From the NCBI RefSeq assembly GCF_000221045.1, contig NC_015856.1:2536986-2600985 (forward strand): 64,000 nt of DNA, written 5' to 3'. Shown here piece by piece: positions 8,468 to 17,587 of the stretch. The translations under genes and the position numbers were made by a program. This DNA comes from Collimonas fungivorans Ter331 (GTDB lineage: Bacteria > Pseudomonadota > Gammaproteobacteria > Burkholderiales > Burkholderiaceae_D). A model generated the notes under the pieces. It made no database searches. It was not told the origin of the DNA and was given only the letters and a program-made list of their open reading frames with translations. The stretch's first letter is position 1; every line of letters starts with the position of its first letter.

Positions 8468-9196
8468 CTAAGTGGTCGCCGGCTCAACCTTGCGCAGTGC
8501 TGTCAACGATGTACGCTGCTGCCCTTGCCCATCGAAATTCTCCGGGGCCAGCCATTTTTCAAAGGCGCTGCGCAGTCCGGGCCATTCGCTGTCGATGATG
8601 GAGAACCACGCTGTGTCGCGCGAACGTCCCTTGTAGACGATGGCCTGGCGGAAGATGCCCTCGAACTGGAAACCAAGGCGCGCGGCGGCCTGGCGCGAAG
8701 GTCCGTTCAGGCTGTCGCATTTCCATTCGTAGCGCCGGTAACCGAGTGCGTCGAAGGCGTGTTTCATCAGCAGGTACTGGGCCTCGGTGGAAACCGGCGT
8801 GCGTTTCAGCAAGGGAGAAAACGCCACGAAGCCGACTTCGATGACGCCGTTGGCCGGGTCGATCCGCATCAGCGACAAGGTGCCGACCGCGTTTCCCGTC
8901 TTGCGCTCGATCACCGCATAGTGCAACGGATCGCTGCTGGCTGCTGCCTGCTCGGCATATGTGCGGTAGCTGGCGGCGTCGGCGAACGGGCCGACCGACA
9001 TGTAGGTCCAGTCGCGGCCATCCTCCGCCTGGCTGTAGGCAGCATACAGGTCGGCGGCGTGGCGCTGCGCATCCAGCGGCTCGAGGCGGCAGTAGCGTCC
9101 TTCGATAGCAGCGTTGTGCGGCGGACGCGCGCGGGCGCTCCAGTCAGGCAACGGTGCGCCGATTGGCTGCTGGTAGGGATTCAAAGTGCTGGACAT
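8468..9196 (-). CDS. GNAT family N-acetyltransferase (RimJ/RimL-like)
   Basis: The 242-residue protein has the layout of the Acetyltransf_3 branch. It begins with RYCRLEPLDAQRHAADLYAA, then HYAVIERKTGNAVGTLSLMRIDPANGVIEVGFVAFSP (beta strands 4 and 5), and then the acetyl-CoA loop region with YRRYEWKCDSLNGPSRQAAARLGFQFEG, typical of RimJ/RimL-type acetyltransferases. The start at 9196 has AAGGAA upstream; longer in-frame starts would run into the promoter of the divergent gene. The acceptor is unknown. The divergent MocR regulator 125 bases away may control it. Confidence 0.85.
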   Translation of the reverse strand: MSSTLNPYQQPIGAPLPDWSARARPPHNAAIEGRYCRLEPLDAQRHAADLYAAYSQAEDGRDWTYMSVGPFADAASYRTYAEQAAASSDPLHYAVIERKTGNAVGTLSLMRIDPANGVIEVGFVAFSPLLKRTPVSTEAQYLLMKHAFDALGYRRYEWKCDSLNGPSRQAAARLGFQFEGIFRQAIVYKGRSRDTAWFSIIDSEWPGLRSAFEKWLAPENFDGQGQQRTSLTALRKVEPATT

Positions 9197-9321
9197 AGGG
9201 GTTTCCTTGCTGGATGAGGCCGGGCATGCGCCGGGGGCATGTGCTAAAGTAGGCTTTTCGTGGCCCTGAAAAAAGAGCCACATCATATATATTTCATAGT
9301 GCCACCCGGCGCCCCTTGCCC

Positions 9322-10794
9322 ATGACGACCATCCCGGCCCTGTTGCCGCAAGCCCTGCTCGAAGCGCCATTGCTGAAAGACAGCGGCGCGGCGCCGATGC
9401 AGCGCCAGTTGCACCATCGTATCAAGGAAACCATCCTGGATGGCCGGCTGGCGCCCGGCAGCCGCCTGCCCGGCTCGCGCGCCCTGGCTGAAGCGCTGTC
9501 GATCTCGCGCAACACGGTGACGGCCGCCTATGACCTGCTGGCCGCGGAAGGTTATGTCGAGCCGGATCGCCAAGGCACCCGGGTGGCGACGCTCTCGCGC
9601 CCACCGCCGCGCGCCGAGCGCAACCCGCCGCCGGCGCCGGCCACCGCGCTGCGCCTGAGGCACATCCAGCCCAGTGCGCCGCGCAGCGACGCCAGCGCGA
9701 CGCTGCGGCCGGGCGTGCCGGCCTTGTCGCATTTTCCATTGGCCGCCTGGCGCCGCGCCGTCGACCGTGCGATCCGCCGCAGCGGGCCGGCGGCCCTGGG
9801 TTATGGCGATCCGCTGGGCGAACCGGTGCTGCGCGCCGCCATCGCCCGTCACCTTGGGGTTGCCCGCGGCGTGCGCTGCGAAGCGGCGCAAGTCATCATT
9901 ACCGAAGGCGCGCAAGAAGCCCTGGCGCTATGCGTGCGTTTGCTGACCAATCCCGGCGACACGGCCTGGGTCGAGGATCCCGGTTATCGCGGCGCCAAGG
10001 CAGCGATGCATGCAGGCGACCTGAACATCGCGCCGCTGCGCATCGACGGCGACGGCGTAATCGTGGCCGAAAGCGACTGGAAATCCCCGCCGCCGCGCTT
10101 GATCTACACCACGCCATCGCATCAATATCCGGCAGGCGCCGTGCTGACGGTGGCGCGGCGCCTGGAACTGATTGCGCAAGCACAGCGCCATGGGACCTGG
10201 ATCATCGAAGACGACTACGACAGCGAATTCCGCCATGCCGGCGAATCCATCGGCGCCATGCAGGGGCTGGTGGCGCAGGCGCCGGTGCTGTATGTGGGGA
10301 CGTTCAGCAAGACCATGTTCCCATCGCTGCGGCTGGGATTCCTGGTGCTGCCGGCAGCGCTGCTGGCCGCGCTGCGGACGCCGCTGGAGGAAATGCTGCG
10401 CGGCGGCCACCGCTACGAACAGCTGGCGCTGGCCGAGTTTATCGAAAGCGGCCAGTTCAGCCGGCACCTGGGCCGCATGCGGCGCCTGTACCGCGACCGC
10501 CAGCAGGCGCTGCGCGAAGCCATGGCCAGGCACATGCAGGTGCCGCACACCATCGAAGGCGGCCACTGCGGGTTGCACCTGACGGTGCGGCTGCCGGTCC
10601 AATATCCAGACCGCAAGATCGCCGACGCCGCGCGCCGTTACGGCATTTCGCCCTACCCGCTGTCGGATTTCGCGCTGCAGCCGAGGCCGGAAGACAACGG
10701 CCTGGTGCTCGGTTATGGCAACACCTCCGCCGAACTGTTCGAACCCTTGGTGCGGCGCCTGTCGCAGCTGGCGCGTGCCGCTGAAATCGTTTAA
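9322..10794 (+). CDS. MocR/PdxR-type regulator (GntR HTH fused to aminotransferase domain)
   Basis: An N-terminal winged helix of GntR type (residues 20-85: QRQLHHRIKETILDGRLAPGSRLPGSRALAEALSISRNTVTAAYDLLAAEGYVE, read in parts) is joined by a Pro/Ala-rich linker to a full class I aminotransferase domain. In the latter, GYGDPLGEPVLRAAIARHLG, TTPSHQYPAG, IEDDYDSEFRH and the PLP lysine in YVGTFSKTMFPSLRLGF are visible. Such fusions are PLP-sensing regulators of PLP, GABA or amino-acid genes. I take the ATG at 9322; a TTG six bases earlier is in frame. No pdxST pair is present, so it need not control PLP synthesis; the divergent acetyltransferase is the nearest candidate target. It ends overlapping the DUF427 gene by 4 bases, tail to tail. 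Confidence 0.93.
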   Translation: MTTIPALLPQALLEAPLLKDSGAAPMQRQLHHRIKETILDGRLAPGSRLPGSRALAEALSISRNTVTAAYDLLAAEGYVEPDRQGTRVATLSRPPPRAERNPPPAPATALRLRHIQPSAPRSDASATLRPGVPALSHFPLAAWRRAVDRAIRRSGPAALGYGDPLGEPVLRAAIARHLGVARGVRCEAAQVIITEGAQEALALCVRLLTNPGDTAWVEDPGYRGAKAAMHAGDLNIAPLRIDGDGVIVAESDWKSPPPRLIYTTPSHQYPAGAVLTVARRLELIAQAQRHGTWIIEDDYDSEFRHAGESIGAMQGLVAQAPVLYVGTFSKTMFPSLRLGFLVLPAALLAALRTPLEEMLRGGHRYEQLALAEFIESGQFSRHLGRMRRLYRDRQQALREAMARHMQVPHTIEGGHCGLHLTVRLPVQYPDRKIADAARRYGISPYPLSDFALQPRPEDNGLVLGYGNTSAELFEPLVRRLSQLARAAEIV

Positions 10795-11174
10795 GCCGCC
10801 GGCAGTTCTTCTATGGCGTCGACGCGGTCGGGGTAAAACGCCAGGTGATCCTTGATCTCGGCCACGGCTGCATAAGGCGCCTCATAGCTCCAGACGCTGT
10901 TCACGGTACGGTCGCCGCCGGCGGGAATGCTGTAATAAGAACATTCGCCCTTGTAGGGACAGTAGGTGGTGTGAGTGCTCGACTCCAGCTGGGACATGTC
11001 TACATCCTGGCGCGGAATGTACTGCACTCCAGGATACGCCGCCTCGCGCAACGTCAGCGCATTGCTGGTTTCGGCAATGACGCGGCCGGCGACGGTGACG
11101 CGGATCCGCGCCGGATTCGGCGTTACGGTGATCGGATGGTCCGGGCCCGGGATCTTTATCGGTTTCTCGCTCAT
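10791..11174 (-). CDS. DUF427 domain protein
   Basis: The small 127-residue protein matches the DUF427 pattern. It has IRVTVAGRVIAETSNALTLRE, then YIPRQDVDMSQLESSTHTTYCPYKGECSYYSI (the conserved STHTTYCPYKG signature), then VWSYEAPYAAVAEIKDHLAFYP. The biochemical function of this family is not established. It is monocistronic, faces away from the cysteine desulfurase gene across a 189-base gap, and its 3' end overlaps the convergent MocR gene by 4 bases. Confidence 0.88.
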   Translation of the reverse strand: MSEKPIKIPGPDHPITVTPNPARIRVTVAGRVIAETSNALTLREAAYPGVQYIPRQDVDMSQLESSTHTTYCPYKGECSYYSIPAGGDRTVNSVWSYEAPYAAVAEIKDHLAFYPDRVDAIEELPAA

Positions 11175-11363
11175 GGTATTGAATCCTTTCCTGTGGCTAG
11201 CGTTAACGGTGTTTCAGACACGATATCACGCAGCTGGCCACGTCGCCCGGGCCGAGCTGAATTCGAAAAATCAAATAACGCATATAAAAATGAATTAATA
11301 TTTGTTTTTCAAATAACTGCTTAAGCGTAAAGTATCGCTCGTGCCATCCCAGGATTTTCCATC

Positions 11364-12557
11364 ATGACTGCTGCCTGTACCACCGTAGTACCCGACAACT
11401 CCGACGCGGCAGCCTCGCCGCAGCTCCCGATCTATCTCGATTACTCAGCCACCACGCCCGTCGATCCGGCGGTGGCGGTCAAGATGTGCGAATACCTGAC
11501 GGAGAAATTCGGCAATCCGGCCAGCAGTTCGCATGCGTTCGGCTGGGAAGCCAAGGCGGCAGTGGAACAGGCGCGGCGGCAGGTAGCCGCGCTGGTGGGA
11601 GCGCAGGCCAGCGAGATCGTCTGGACCTCCGGCGCCACCGAATCGAACAACCTGGCGCTGAAAGGCGCCGCCCATGTCTTGCGCGAGCGCGGCCGCGGGC
11701 GCCACCTGGTGACCATGAGCACCGAGCACAAGGCGGTACTGGACACTATGCGCACGCTGGAACGCGAAGGTTTCGAAGTGACTTACCTGGCGCCGCAGCC
11801 GAACGGCTTGGTCGATCTGGAAACATTCAAGGCGGCGCTGCGCAGCGACACCATCATCGCTTCCGTGATGATGGTCAACAACGAGATCGGCGTGATCCAG
11901 CCGGTTGCCGAGCTGGGAGAAATCTGCGCCGGGCGCGATATCGTGTTCCACGTCGACGCCGCGCAAGCAGCCGGCAAAGTCGCCATCGACCTGCGCAGCC
12001 TGAAAGTCAACCTGATGTCGTTCAGCGCGCACAAGGTCTACGGTCCGAAAGGGATAGGCGCGCTGTTCGTGCGCCACGATCCGGCGCTGAAGCTGGAAGC
12101 GCAGATCGACGGCGGCGGCCATGAAAACGGCATGCGTTCCGGCACCCTGGCCACCCACCAGATCGTCGGCATGGGCGAAGCATTCAGCCTGGCGGCCAAG
12201 CTGCTGGACAGCGAAAACGCAAGGATAAGAAGTTTGCAGGAGCGCTTGTGGGACGGTTTGCGCGATTGCCCCGGGGTGGTGCTCAACGGCGATCGCCTGC
12301 AGCGCGTTCCGCACAACCTGAACCTGAGTTTTGAAATTCCCGGCAGCACGCCTATTGCGGCGCAGCTGCTCGATATCGCAGTCTCTGCCGGCTCCGCCTG
12401 CAACTCGGCCAACGCCGCGCCATCCTATGTGCTGTCCAGCCTGGGCCGGCCCGATGCGCTGGCGCGCAGCGCGATCCGTTTCTCACTGGGACGCTATACC
12501 AGCGCGCAGGAAATCGACTATACGGTGGCGACGCTAAGGCAATTGCTGAATTCCTAA
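11364..12557 (+). CDS. Cysteine desulfurase, stand-alone IscS/NifS-like class V aminotransferase
   Basis: It transfers sulfur from cysteine to an acceptor via an enzyme persulfide, using PLP. The 397-residue sequence shows the N-terminal [13 protein letters not shown], the substrate-contact [11 protein letters not shown], the cofactor [10 protein letters not shown], the PLP lysine in [16 protein letters not shown], and the mobile active-site loop [17 protein letters not shown] with its catalytic Cys. Compared with housekeeping IscS (SACTSA), the loop reads SACNSA, and there is no iscU, iscA or hscBA nearby. It is therefore probably a dedicated paralogue (tRNA thiolation, selenium or another sulfur route). 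An N-terminal extension of about 20 residues precedes the conserved start. Confidence 0.9.
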   Translation: MTAACTTVVPDNSDAAASPQLPIYLDYSATTPVDPAVAVKMCEYLTEKFGNPASSSHAFGWEAKAAVEQARRQVAALVGAQASEIVWTSGATESNNLALKGAAHVLRERGRGRHLVTMSTEHKAVLDTMRTLEREGFEVTYLAPQPNGLVDLETFKAALRSDTIIASVMMVNNEIGVIQPVAELGEICAGRDIVFHVDAAQAAGKVAIDLRSLKVNLMSFSAHKVYGPKGIGALFVRHDPALKLEAQIDGGGHENGMRSGTLATHQIVGMGEAFSLAAKLLDSENARIRSLQERLWDGLRDCPGVVLNGDRLQRVPHNLNLSFEIPGSTPIAAQLLDIAVSAGSACNSANAAPSYVLSSLGRPDALARSAIRFSLGRYTSAQEIDYTVATLRQLLNS

Positions 12558-12964
12558 GCGGCCCGGATCGGACAGTTGAGCATCCACTGCACGCCGAAGC
12601 GGTCCGTCAGCTTGCCGAAGTAATCGCCCCAAGGCTGGACCGCAAGCGGCGTAGTGACGTTTGCACCCTGGCTCAGGCGTTCGAACAGCTGGTCTGTCTG
12701 CTCGCGGCTGTCGGTCATCAGGATGTGCGCCGAACCGCGCATCGGTTCGGCGTCGTCGTTGTCTGATGCATAAAACAGGACCCCCGGCCCTTCAAACCTC
12801 GAATGCATGATCTTGCCGCGCATCGCCTCGTTCTTCAGCGGGATGCCGCCGGCGCCGTAATACATGACTTCGACCACTTGACCCAGCCCGCACTCGGTGT
12901 AGAACGCCAGCGCCTGCTCGCAGCCGGTGGTGAAGAACAGGTAATTGGATTGCTGCATCGTCAT
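12554..12964 (-). CDS. VOC (glyoxalase/bleomycin-resistance fold) protein, PhnB-like
   Basis: The 136-residue protein has the single-repeat VOC form of the PhnB group. It begins with [21 protein letters not shown], then a central [20 protein letters not shown], and ends with the family signature [20 protein letters not shown]. These proteins are metal-binding dioxygenase or isomerase folds whose substrates usually cannot be inferred. Its ATG overlaps the stop of the alpha/beta hydrolase (ATGA), so the two are likely translationally coupled. Its end overlaps the convergent cysteine desulfurase by 4 bases. Confidence 0.85.
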   Translation of the reverse strand: MTMQQSNYLFFTTGCEQALAFYTECGLGQVVEVMYYGAGGIPLKNEAMRGKIMHSRFEGPGVLFYASDNDDAEPMRGSAHILMTDSREQTDQLFERLSQGANVTTPLAVQPWGDYFGKLTDRFGVQWMLNCPIRAA

Positions 12965-13779
12965 CGCTCCTGGAGTGCGCCGACCTTGTCGAGGAAAGCC
13001 TGCATTACACCATTGAATTGCAGCGGCCGCTGCAGCGGCGCGAAATGGCTTACGCCTGGCATCAGGATCAACTCCGCACCCGGAATACTGCGGCTCAGGT
13101 ACTCGGCGTGTTCGGCCTTGATGAATTCGTCATGTTCGCTTTGCACGATCGCTACCGGCACTTTGATCTCGGCCAGGTCGCGTGCCGCATAATTGGGTTG
13201 CGTCTTCATCATCAGCCCCACCGCCTCGGCAAACGCGGAAAACTGATCCGGCGTGGCCGAAAGCCGGGCGTAGTCTTTGGTGTGGCGGCTGAAACAGCGG
13301 TCGATGACAGGCGTCGCCCTGAACTCCTTGGCACCGCCAGGATCCATGTTGCAGCCAAAGAAAAATACGCCGCTGACGCGCGTCGGCGCTTTCATGGCCA
13401 GCACCAGGGCGGTGCAGGCGCCGTCGCTCCAGCCCACCAGCGGCGCTTTTTTTATGTGCAGGACATTCATCACGGTCAGTACGTCGGAGGCCATCAGCTC
13501 GTAGCTGAACGGCCGCGCATCGCGTGTGCTGCGGCCATGGCCGCGGCTGTCTATCAGCACCACGCAATGGCCTGAAGCCACCAGCACGGGAACCTGGCAA
13601 CCCCAGTTGCCGCTATGGCCGAGGCCGCCGTGCAGCAGGATCACCGGCGGCCCGGAGCCGTAGGTCGCGTACCAGATGCGGGCGCCGTCGTGGCTTACAT
13701 GGCCCTGGTCGCCTGCCGCGGGCAGCGGCGCGGCGCCGTGCGCTTCGAAATTGCTGAGGTCGTCGTCGAATGCTTCCAC
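12961..13779 (-). CDS. Alpha/beta hydrolase
   Basis: The 272-residue enzyme has the oxyanion strand VILLHGGLGHSGNWG, then DSRGHGRSTRD, the nucleophile elbow GWSDGACTALVL (catalytic Ser at about residue 118), an acid in VQSEHDEFI and the catalytic His in PGVSHFAPLQRP. The pattern resembles MhpC/pimeloyl-ester-type hydrolases. The substrate is unknown. It lies 17 bases downstream of an ABC-type binding protein gene and overlaps the VOC gene that follows, so all three are probably one transcript. Confidence 0.9.
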   Translation of the reverse strand: MEAFDDDLSNFEAHGAAPLPAAGDQGHVSHDGARIWYATYGSGPPVILLHGGLGHSGNWGCQVPVLVASGHCVVLIDSRGHGRSTRDARPFSYELMASDVLTVMNVLHIKKAPLVGWSDGACTALVLAMKAPTRVSGVFFFGCNMDPGGAKEFRATPVIDRCFSRHTKDYARLSATPDQFSAFAEAVGLMMKTQPNYAARDLAEIKVPVAIVQSEHDEFIKAEHAEYLSRSIPGAELILMPGVSHFAPLQRPLQFNGVMQAFLDKVGALQER

Positions 13780-13796
13780 GCTGTTCCTTGCAGTGT

Positions 13797-14900
13797 TCAG
13801 CGCAAAATCGCGCCGTGTTTGCCGATCATGACCATTTCCACGAATTTCGAGCCGTCATGATTGTTCGGTGTATAGGATACCCGCACGCCGCCCAGATCGA
13901 AATCGCGCATGGTTTCCAGCGCCGCCATCAGTTTCTGCCTGGTCGGGTTGGGGCCGGCGCGGCGCAGCCCCTCGGTCAGCAGCTTGGCCGCCACAAAACC
14001 TTCGAATGCCGAATAGGAAGACGGCGGCGGCTTGGGCATGGCTTTCAGGACGCTCTGGAATTCGCGCGTCGCGCCGGCGGCGAAATTCTTCGGATAGGGC
14101 ATCACCTGCATCACGCTCACTCCGCGGCCGTCTTCGCCCAGCGATTCGAAAAAGGTATCGGAGCTGACATTGGACAGCATCATGAAGGCGGGGTGGAATC
14201 CCTTCTTGTGGACCTGCTTGACAAAATCGGCGCAGGCCGACGGCGTGCAAGCCATCAGCACGGCCTGCGGATTGCTCGCGATGATGGCGTCGACCGCCTT
14301 GTCGATTTTCAGGTCCTTGCGGTCGTAGCTCGCGGTCACCACAGCGTTCAGCTTGTGCGCCGCCAGGTTGCGTTCGAAGCCGGCCAATCCGTCGCGGCCG
14401 AAACTGTCGTCCTGATACAGGATCGCCACCTTGCGGATCGCCAGGGAACTGAACAGTTCGACCATTTTCGCGGTTTCGTCCTGGTAGCTGGCGCGCAGGT
14501 TGAACAGGTAGGGATTGAATGGCTGGTGCAGGCTCTGGCCGCCGGAGAATGGTGCGATCAGCGGTACTTTTTCCGCCTGCAGCAACGGCAGGACAGCTTC
14601 CACCGTCGGCGTGCTGCGATAGCCGAACAGCGCCAGCGCATTATCCTGCTTCAGGAGTTTCTCGGTATTGAGCCTGGTGGTTTCCGGCTTGCGCTGGTCG
14701 TCATAGGATTTCAGCTCGATCATCCGGCCATGCACCCCGCCCTGCGCATTGACCCAGCCGAAGTAAGCCAGCGCGCCCTCCATGTTTTCCTTGCCGGTGG
14801 CTTCGCCCGACAGCTCCACGGACTGTCCGATGACGATCTTTTCCTGGGCGCCGGCGGTCGCCATGGCCGCCAGTAAAAGAAGTGCAAACAATGTCTTCAT
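13797..14900 (-). CDS. ABC transporter substrate-binding protein, branched-chain amino acid (LivJ) type
   Basis: A periplasmic binding protein of type I fold, 367 residues. The signal peptide MKTLFALLLLAAMATAGAQ is followed by KIVIGQSVELSGEATGKENMEGALAYFGWVNAQGGVHGR, the standard opening of the Peripla_BP_6 family; FGRDGLAGFERNL and the C-terminal GGVRVSYTPNNHDGS fit too. I start at 14900 (GGGAG upstream) because the longer frame to 14960 adds a hydrophilic stretch before the signal peptide. No permease or ATPase genes accompany it; the following genes are a hydrolase and a VOC protein. It may serve a transporter elsewhere or act as a sensor. Confidence 0.88.
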   Translation of the reverse strand: MKTLFALLLLAAMATAGAQEKIVIGQSVELSGEATGKENMEGALAYFGWVNAQGGVHGRMIELKSYDDQRKPETTRLNTEKLLKQDNALALFGYRSTPTVEAVLPLLQAEKVPLIAPFSGGQSLHQPFNPYLFNLRASYQDETAKMVELFSSLAIRKVAILYQDDSFGRDGLAGFERNLAAHKLNAVVTASYDRKDLKIDKAVDAIIASNPQAVLMACTPSACADFVKQVHKKGFHPAFMMLSNVSSDTFFESLGEDGRGVSVMQVMPYPKNFAAGATREFQSVLKAMPKPPPSSYSAFEGFVAAKLLTEGLRRAGPNPTRQKLMAALETMRDFDLGGVRVSYTPNNHDGSKFVEMVMIGKHGAILR

Positions 14901-15028
14901 GCCGATTGTCTCCCTGATTATGATTATTTTCGGTCGACAATACTCTTCCGAAGCTTGCAAATAGCTTTCATTTTTCGGGCTATTTGGTCTTCGAAAGATC
15001 AGGACAAGGCAAAGGAATTAATATTTCA

Positions 15029-16192
15029 TCAATAATTATTCTTGCGCAAGATCAAGCCGATCTCGGCAAACTCTTCCAGTATCTCCCCTATGCGCGCCGT
15101 CGCCACCGCCCCCAGCGCCTGCACCGCATGGTGACCGTGGAAAGGTTTTTTGCGCGCGCTTACCCATTGCAGCACTTGCCGGGCGTCGGGCGCCAGGATG
15201 CTGCGCTCGCGCCTGCGGCCCGATTTCATCACCAGCATTGCGTCGTTGCGGCTGCCGTCGATCTCGAATTCGACCTGCGGATTGCGCTCGAACGCGGCGG
15301 TAAACGTGCCGCCCCAGTCGGCCAGCAAAGCCGTGGCAGAGAGTGTCGCCACGGCCTCGCCGGTGGCATCGATCAGGCTTTGCAGGCGCTGCCGTTTTTC
15401 TTCCTGGCCCACGGTGGAGCCGAGGCCGAAGGCCAGTTCGCGGCCGGCGTCGTGCTTCAGCATGCGCTCCTTGATTTCTTCCATCAGCAGATCGGTCCAG
15501 GACGGCGGGTTGATGGTGAACAGCAAGGACAGCGACGGTTCGTGGTTGAGGGTGCAATGCCAGTAGCCCGGATGCAGGTACACCAGGGTGCCGGGTTTGG
15601 CTTCGAAACTCTTGCAGCTGGACGGCATGCGCGTCGGGAACGGCTGGCGCGCATAGCGCTGCATGTGTTCGTTGACCGCCGCGCCGGAAGACCAGCCGAC
15701 GTGCGGATTGACTACATGCTGGTTGGCGGCGACGCTCCACTGCTTGCTGCCGATCAGCTGTATGTTGATGGTGACGTTCGGATCGAAATGGAAGGTCGAA
15801 CCGGTGCCTTGCGAAATGAACGCCTCGAAATAGACATCGTCCTGGCGCAGCCCGAGGTCGCGCTCCAACGCACGCGCAATCGGCTCCAGCGCCGGCACGT
15901 GGTCTTCGACCTTGCTCAGGTACAGCGTGTAGCCGCTTTCATAAAAAGCCGGCAGTTGCCGCGCGGTGGCGTTGATCAACGGGTTTTTGGTATCGCGCGG
16001 GGCCCAGGCGTCGGCGTCGCCGCGCCAGGCTTCCAGCAGCGCATCGATGCTGGACAGCTCCGGGATGGCGGCGATGTCGGCGAAACGTTGCGGTGAACCG
16101 TGGCACACATACGGTTTCTTTTGCCAATAGCGCGCCATGAAGGTATCTACCGCCAATGGATGTATCAGGTCGGCCAATCCCAGCTTTTTCAT
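15029..16192 (-). CDS. JmjC/cupin-4 Fe(II)/2-oxoglutarate oxygenase
   Basis: The 387-residue protein has a JmjC-type double-stranded beta helix. The iron triad is readable as HFDPN (His135, Asp137) and the distal His in HPGYWH (His212), with NIQLIGSKQWSV between them. It starts like RoxA-type enzymes (FMARYWQKKPYVCHG) and has a helical C-terminal third. RoxA homologues hydroxylate ribosomal protein L16, but the ligand loops here differ (HFDPN rather than HLDQYD). It is the last gene of the minus-strand run that includes the NRPS genes, 164 bases after the previous oxygenase. It could therefore hydroxylate an amino acid or the peptide, for example the 3-hydroxylation of a Pro. Membership of the cluster is inferred. 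The start has GGGGAG five bases upstream. Confidence 0.82.
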   Translation of the reverse strand: MKKLGLADLIHPLAVDTFMARYWQKKPYVCHGSPQRFADIAAIPELSSIDALLEAWRGDADAWAPRDTKNPLINATARQLPAFYESGYTLYLSKVEDHVPALEPIARALERDLGLRQDDVYFEAFISQGTGSTFHFDPNVTINIQLIGSKQWSVAANQHVVNPHVGWSSGAAVNEHMQRYARQPFPTRMPSSCKSFEAKPGTLVYLHPGYWHCTLNHEPSLSLLFTINPPSWTDLLMEEIKERMLKHDAGRELAFGLGSTVGQEEKRQRLQSLIDATGEAVATLSATALLADWGGTFTAAFERNPQVEFEIDGSRNDAMLVMKSGRRRERSILAPDARQVLQWVSARKKPFHGHHAVQALGAVATARIGEILEEFAEIGLILRKNNY

Positions 16193-16356
16193 CGTCGCTC
16201 CCCTTGCCTCGGAACTACCAGGGACAACTCGGAAACCAGGCCCGTTTCAACGGGCTCCTCCAGAAGATTGATACGCTTGCATGATTGAGATTAGCACAAT
16301 ATTTCCATGTTGCAATATTAATTTTGTGCCACCGCCAGTTGGCGACGATACCGCGC

Positions 16357-17541
16357 TCAGCCGCCGTATTTCGCCAGGAATTCCAGGTTTTCGCTCAGCA
16401 CCGCTTGGAACTGGTCGCGCTGGGAAGGCACCCACATGGGAGGATCGAATGCCGCCACGATGCGGCTGGCCTCAATGCGAATGGTGCCGGCGATCGGTTC
16501 GCGCACGGCAAACGTATTGCTCTCCAGGCTGCCCTCCAGGTCGACCACAAAACCCAGCGCTTCGCTATCCTTGAGGCGCGCCTTGAACGATTCCTGCAGC
16601 CTGGCGGGACGGCCGGCGTGCGGCACCACGATTTCTATCGGCCGCAAATCCGGCAGCGGCACCAGCACCGCGGCCACTACCGACGACTTGCCGCTGGCAA
16701 CAGGAAACGCCAGCTCGGCTACCTCCTGCTGCACGATGGCCTTGACCGCCGTCACCTCGGCCGAGGCATCGTAGCCGGCCAGCGCCGTCACCAGATTGTC
16801 GGTCAGCACCGCGACCGATTCGACTGCGCCCGACGCCGTCACCGCGAGCCGGAAGGTGATCGTGCCCTGCACTTCCTTGTGTTCCCTGAGCTGCTCGCCC
16901 AGCCTGCGCTGGCAATCCAGGATCACCTTGCGCGCCGCAGCGGCGTCCAGCGGACCGGTCACCAGCGGCGAAGTGGCGCGCAAGTGGCCGACCAGCGCGA
17001 TGCGCCCTTCGATCGGATCCATGCTGCCTTCGATGGTCTGGGTGCCGTGCACGATGCGGTCGTCGAACAGCAGCAACTGGTTGAAATGGGCCGGCACCAG
17101 CTCATACAGCACCTCGCCGTGGACATGGTGTTTCTTGTAGCTCGGCACGCCGTCGCGCATCAGCAGCGTCTCGCCGCCGGAAAACTTCCGGCTCTGCCAG
17201 CGCGTCAGCGAGTACACGAAACCCCAGGTGCCGTTGTGGAAATCGCTGTGCAGCCCCAGCGTGCAGCCGTTGACCATCAGGTGCAGGTTAGGCGCGCCGG
17301 TGGGGATCAGGCCGAGGTTATCTATGCACCATTGCTTCATGTGTTGCATGAAGCGGCCGAACAGCGGCTCCGGGATCACCTGCTGCGGCACGGTGCGCAG
17401 GTAGGTGTACATCTGCGGCGCGCAGAAATACTGCCAGCTGACGGTCTGCTTGTACGCGTCCTTGACGCGCGCATCGAAGGCCGTGCGCATGGCCTCGGCT
17501 TCTCCGAAAAAATCGCTCACTATGTGCTGGCGCTTGATCAT
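16357..17541 (-). CDS. 2OG-Fe(II) oxygenase fused to a TonB/AgmX-like C-terminal domain
   Basis: This is a 394-residue two-part protein. Residues 1-200 form a prolyl-hydroxylase-like 2-oxoglutarate oxygenase: His98 and Asp100 in LHSDFHNGTWGF, the strand KFSGGETLLM, the distal His165 in DRIVHGTQ and the 2OG arginine in EGRIALVGH (Arg180). Residues about 225-300 (VQGTITFRLAVTASGAVESV ... ELAFPVASGK) have the G-x-V strand and FP ending of TonB-C/AgmX-type domains, followed by about 90 residues of unclear fold. The start at 17541 has AGGAGG upstream, and the longer frame to 17898 is only the neighbour read in another phase. Its place just after the TauD genes makes it a candidate proline 3-hydroxylase for the peptide; that role is inference. 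Confidence 0.82.
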   Translation of the reverse strand: MIKRQHIVSDFFGEAEAMRTAFDARVKDAYKQTVSWQYFCAPQMYTYLRTVPQQVIPEPLFGRFMQHMKQWCIDNLGLIPTGAPNLHLMVNGCTLGLHSDFHNGTWGFVYSLTRWQSRKFSGGETLLMRDGVPSYKKHHVHGEVLYELVPAHFNQLLLFDDRIVHGTQTIEGSMDPIEGRIALVGHLRATSPLVTGPLDAAAARKVILDCQRRLGEQLREHKEVQGTITFRLAVTASGAVESVAVLTDNLVTALAGYDASAEVTAVKAIVQQEVAELAFPVASGKSSVVAAVLVPLPDLRPIEIVVPHAGRPARLQESFKARLKDSEALGFVVDLEGSLESNTFAVREPIAGTIRIEASRIVAAFDPPMWVPSQRDQFQAVLSENLEFLAKYGG

Positions 17542-17587
17542 CCTGCCTCCTGCTGAAACATGTTGAAAGATTGTTTGGCTGCTGCGT

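Noticed and set aside
9255-9285. GTGGC and GCCAC half sites (9260-9264 and 9277-9281) in the gap between the acetyltransferase and the MocR gene, considered as a MocR operator
   Set aside because: Five-base arms separated by 12 bases are likely by chance at this GC content, and MocR sites are usually direct repeats. Too weak to list.
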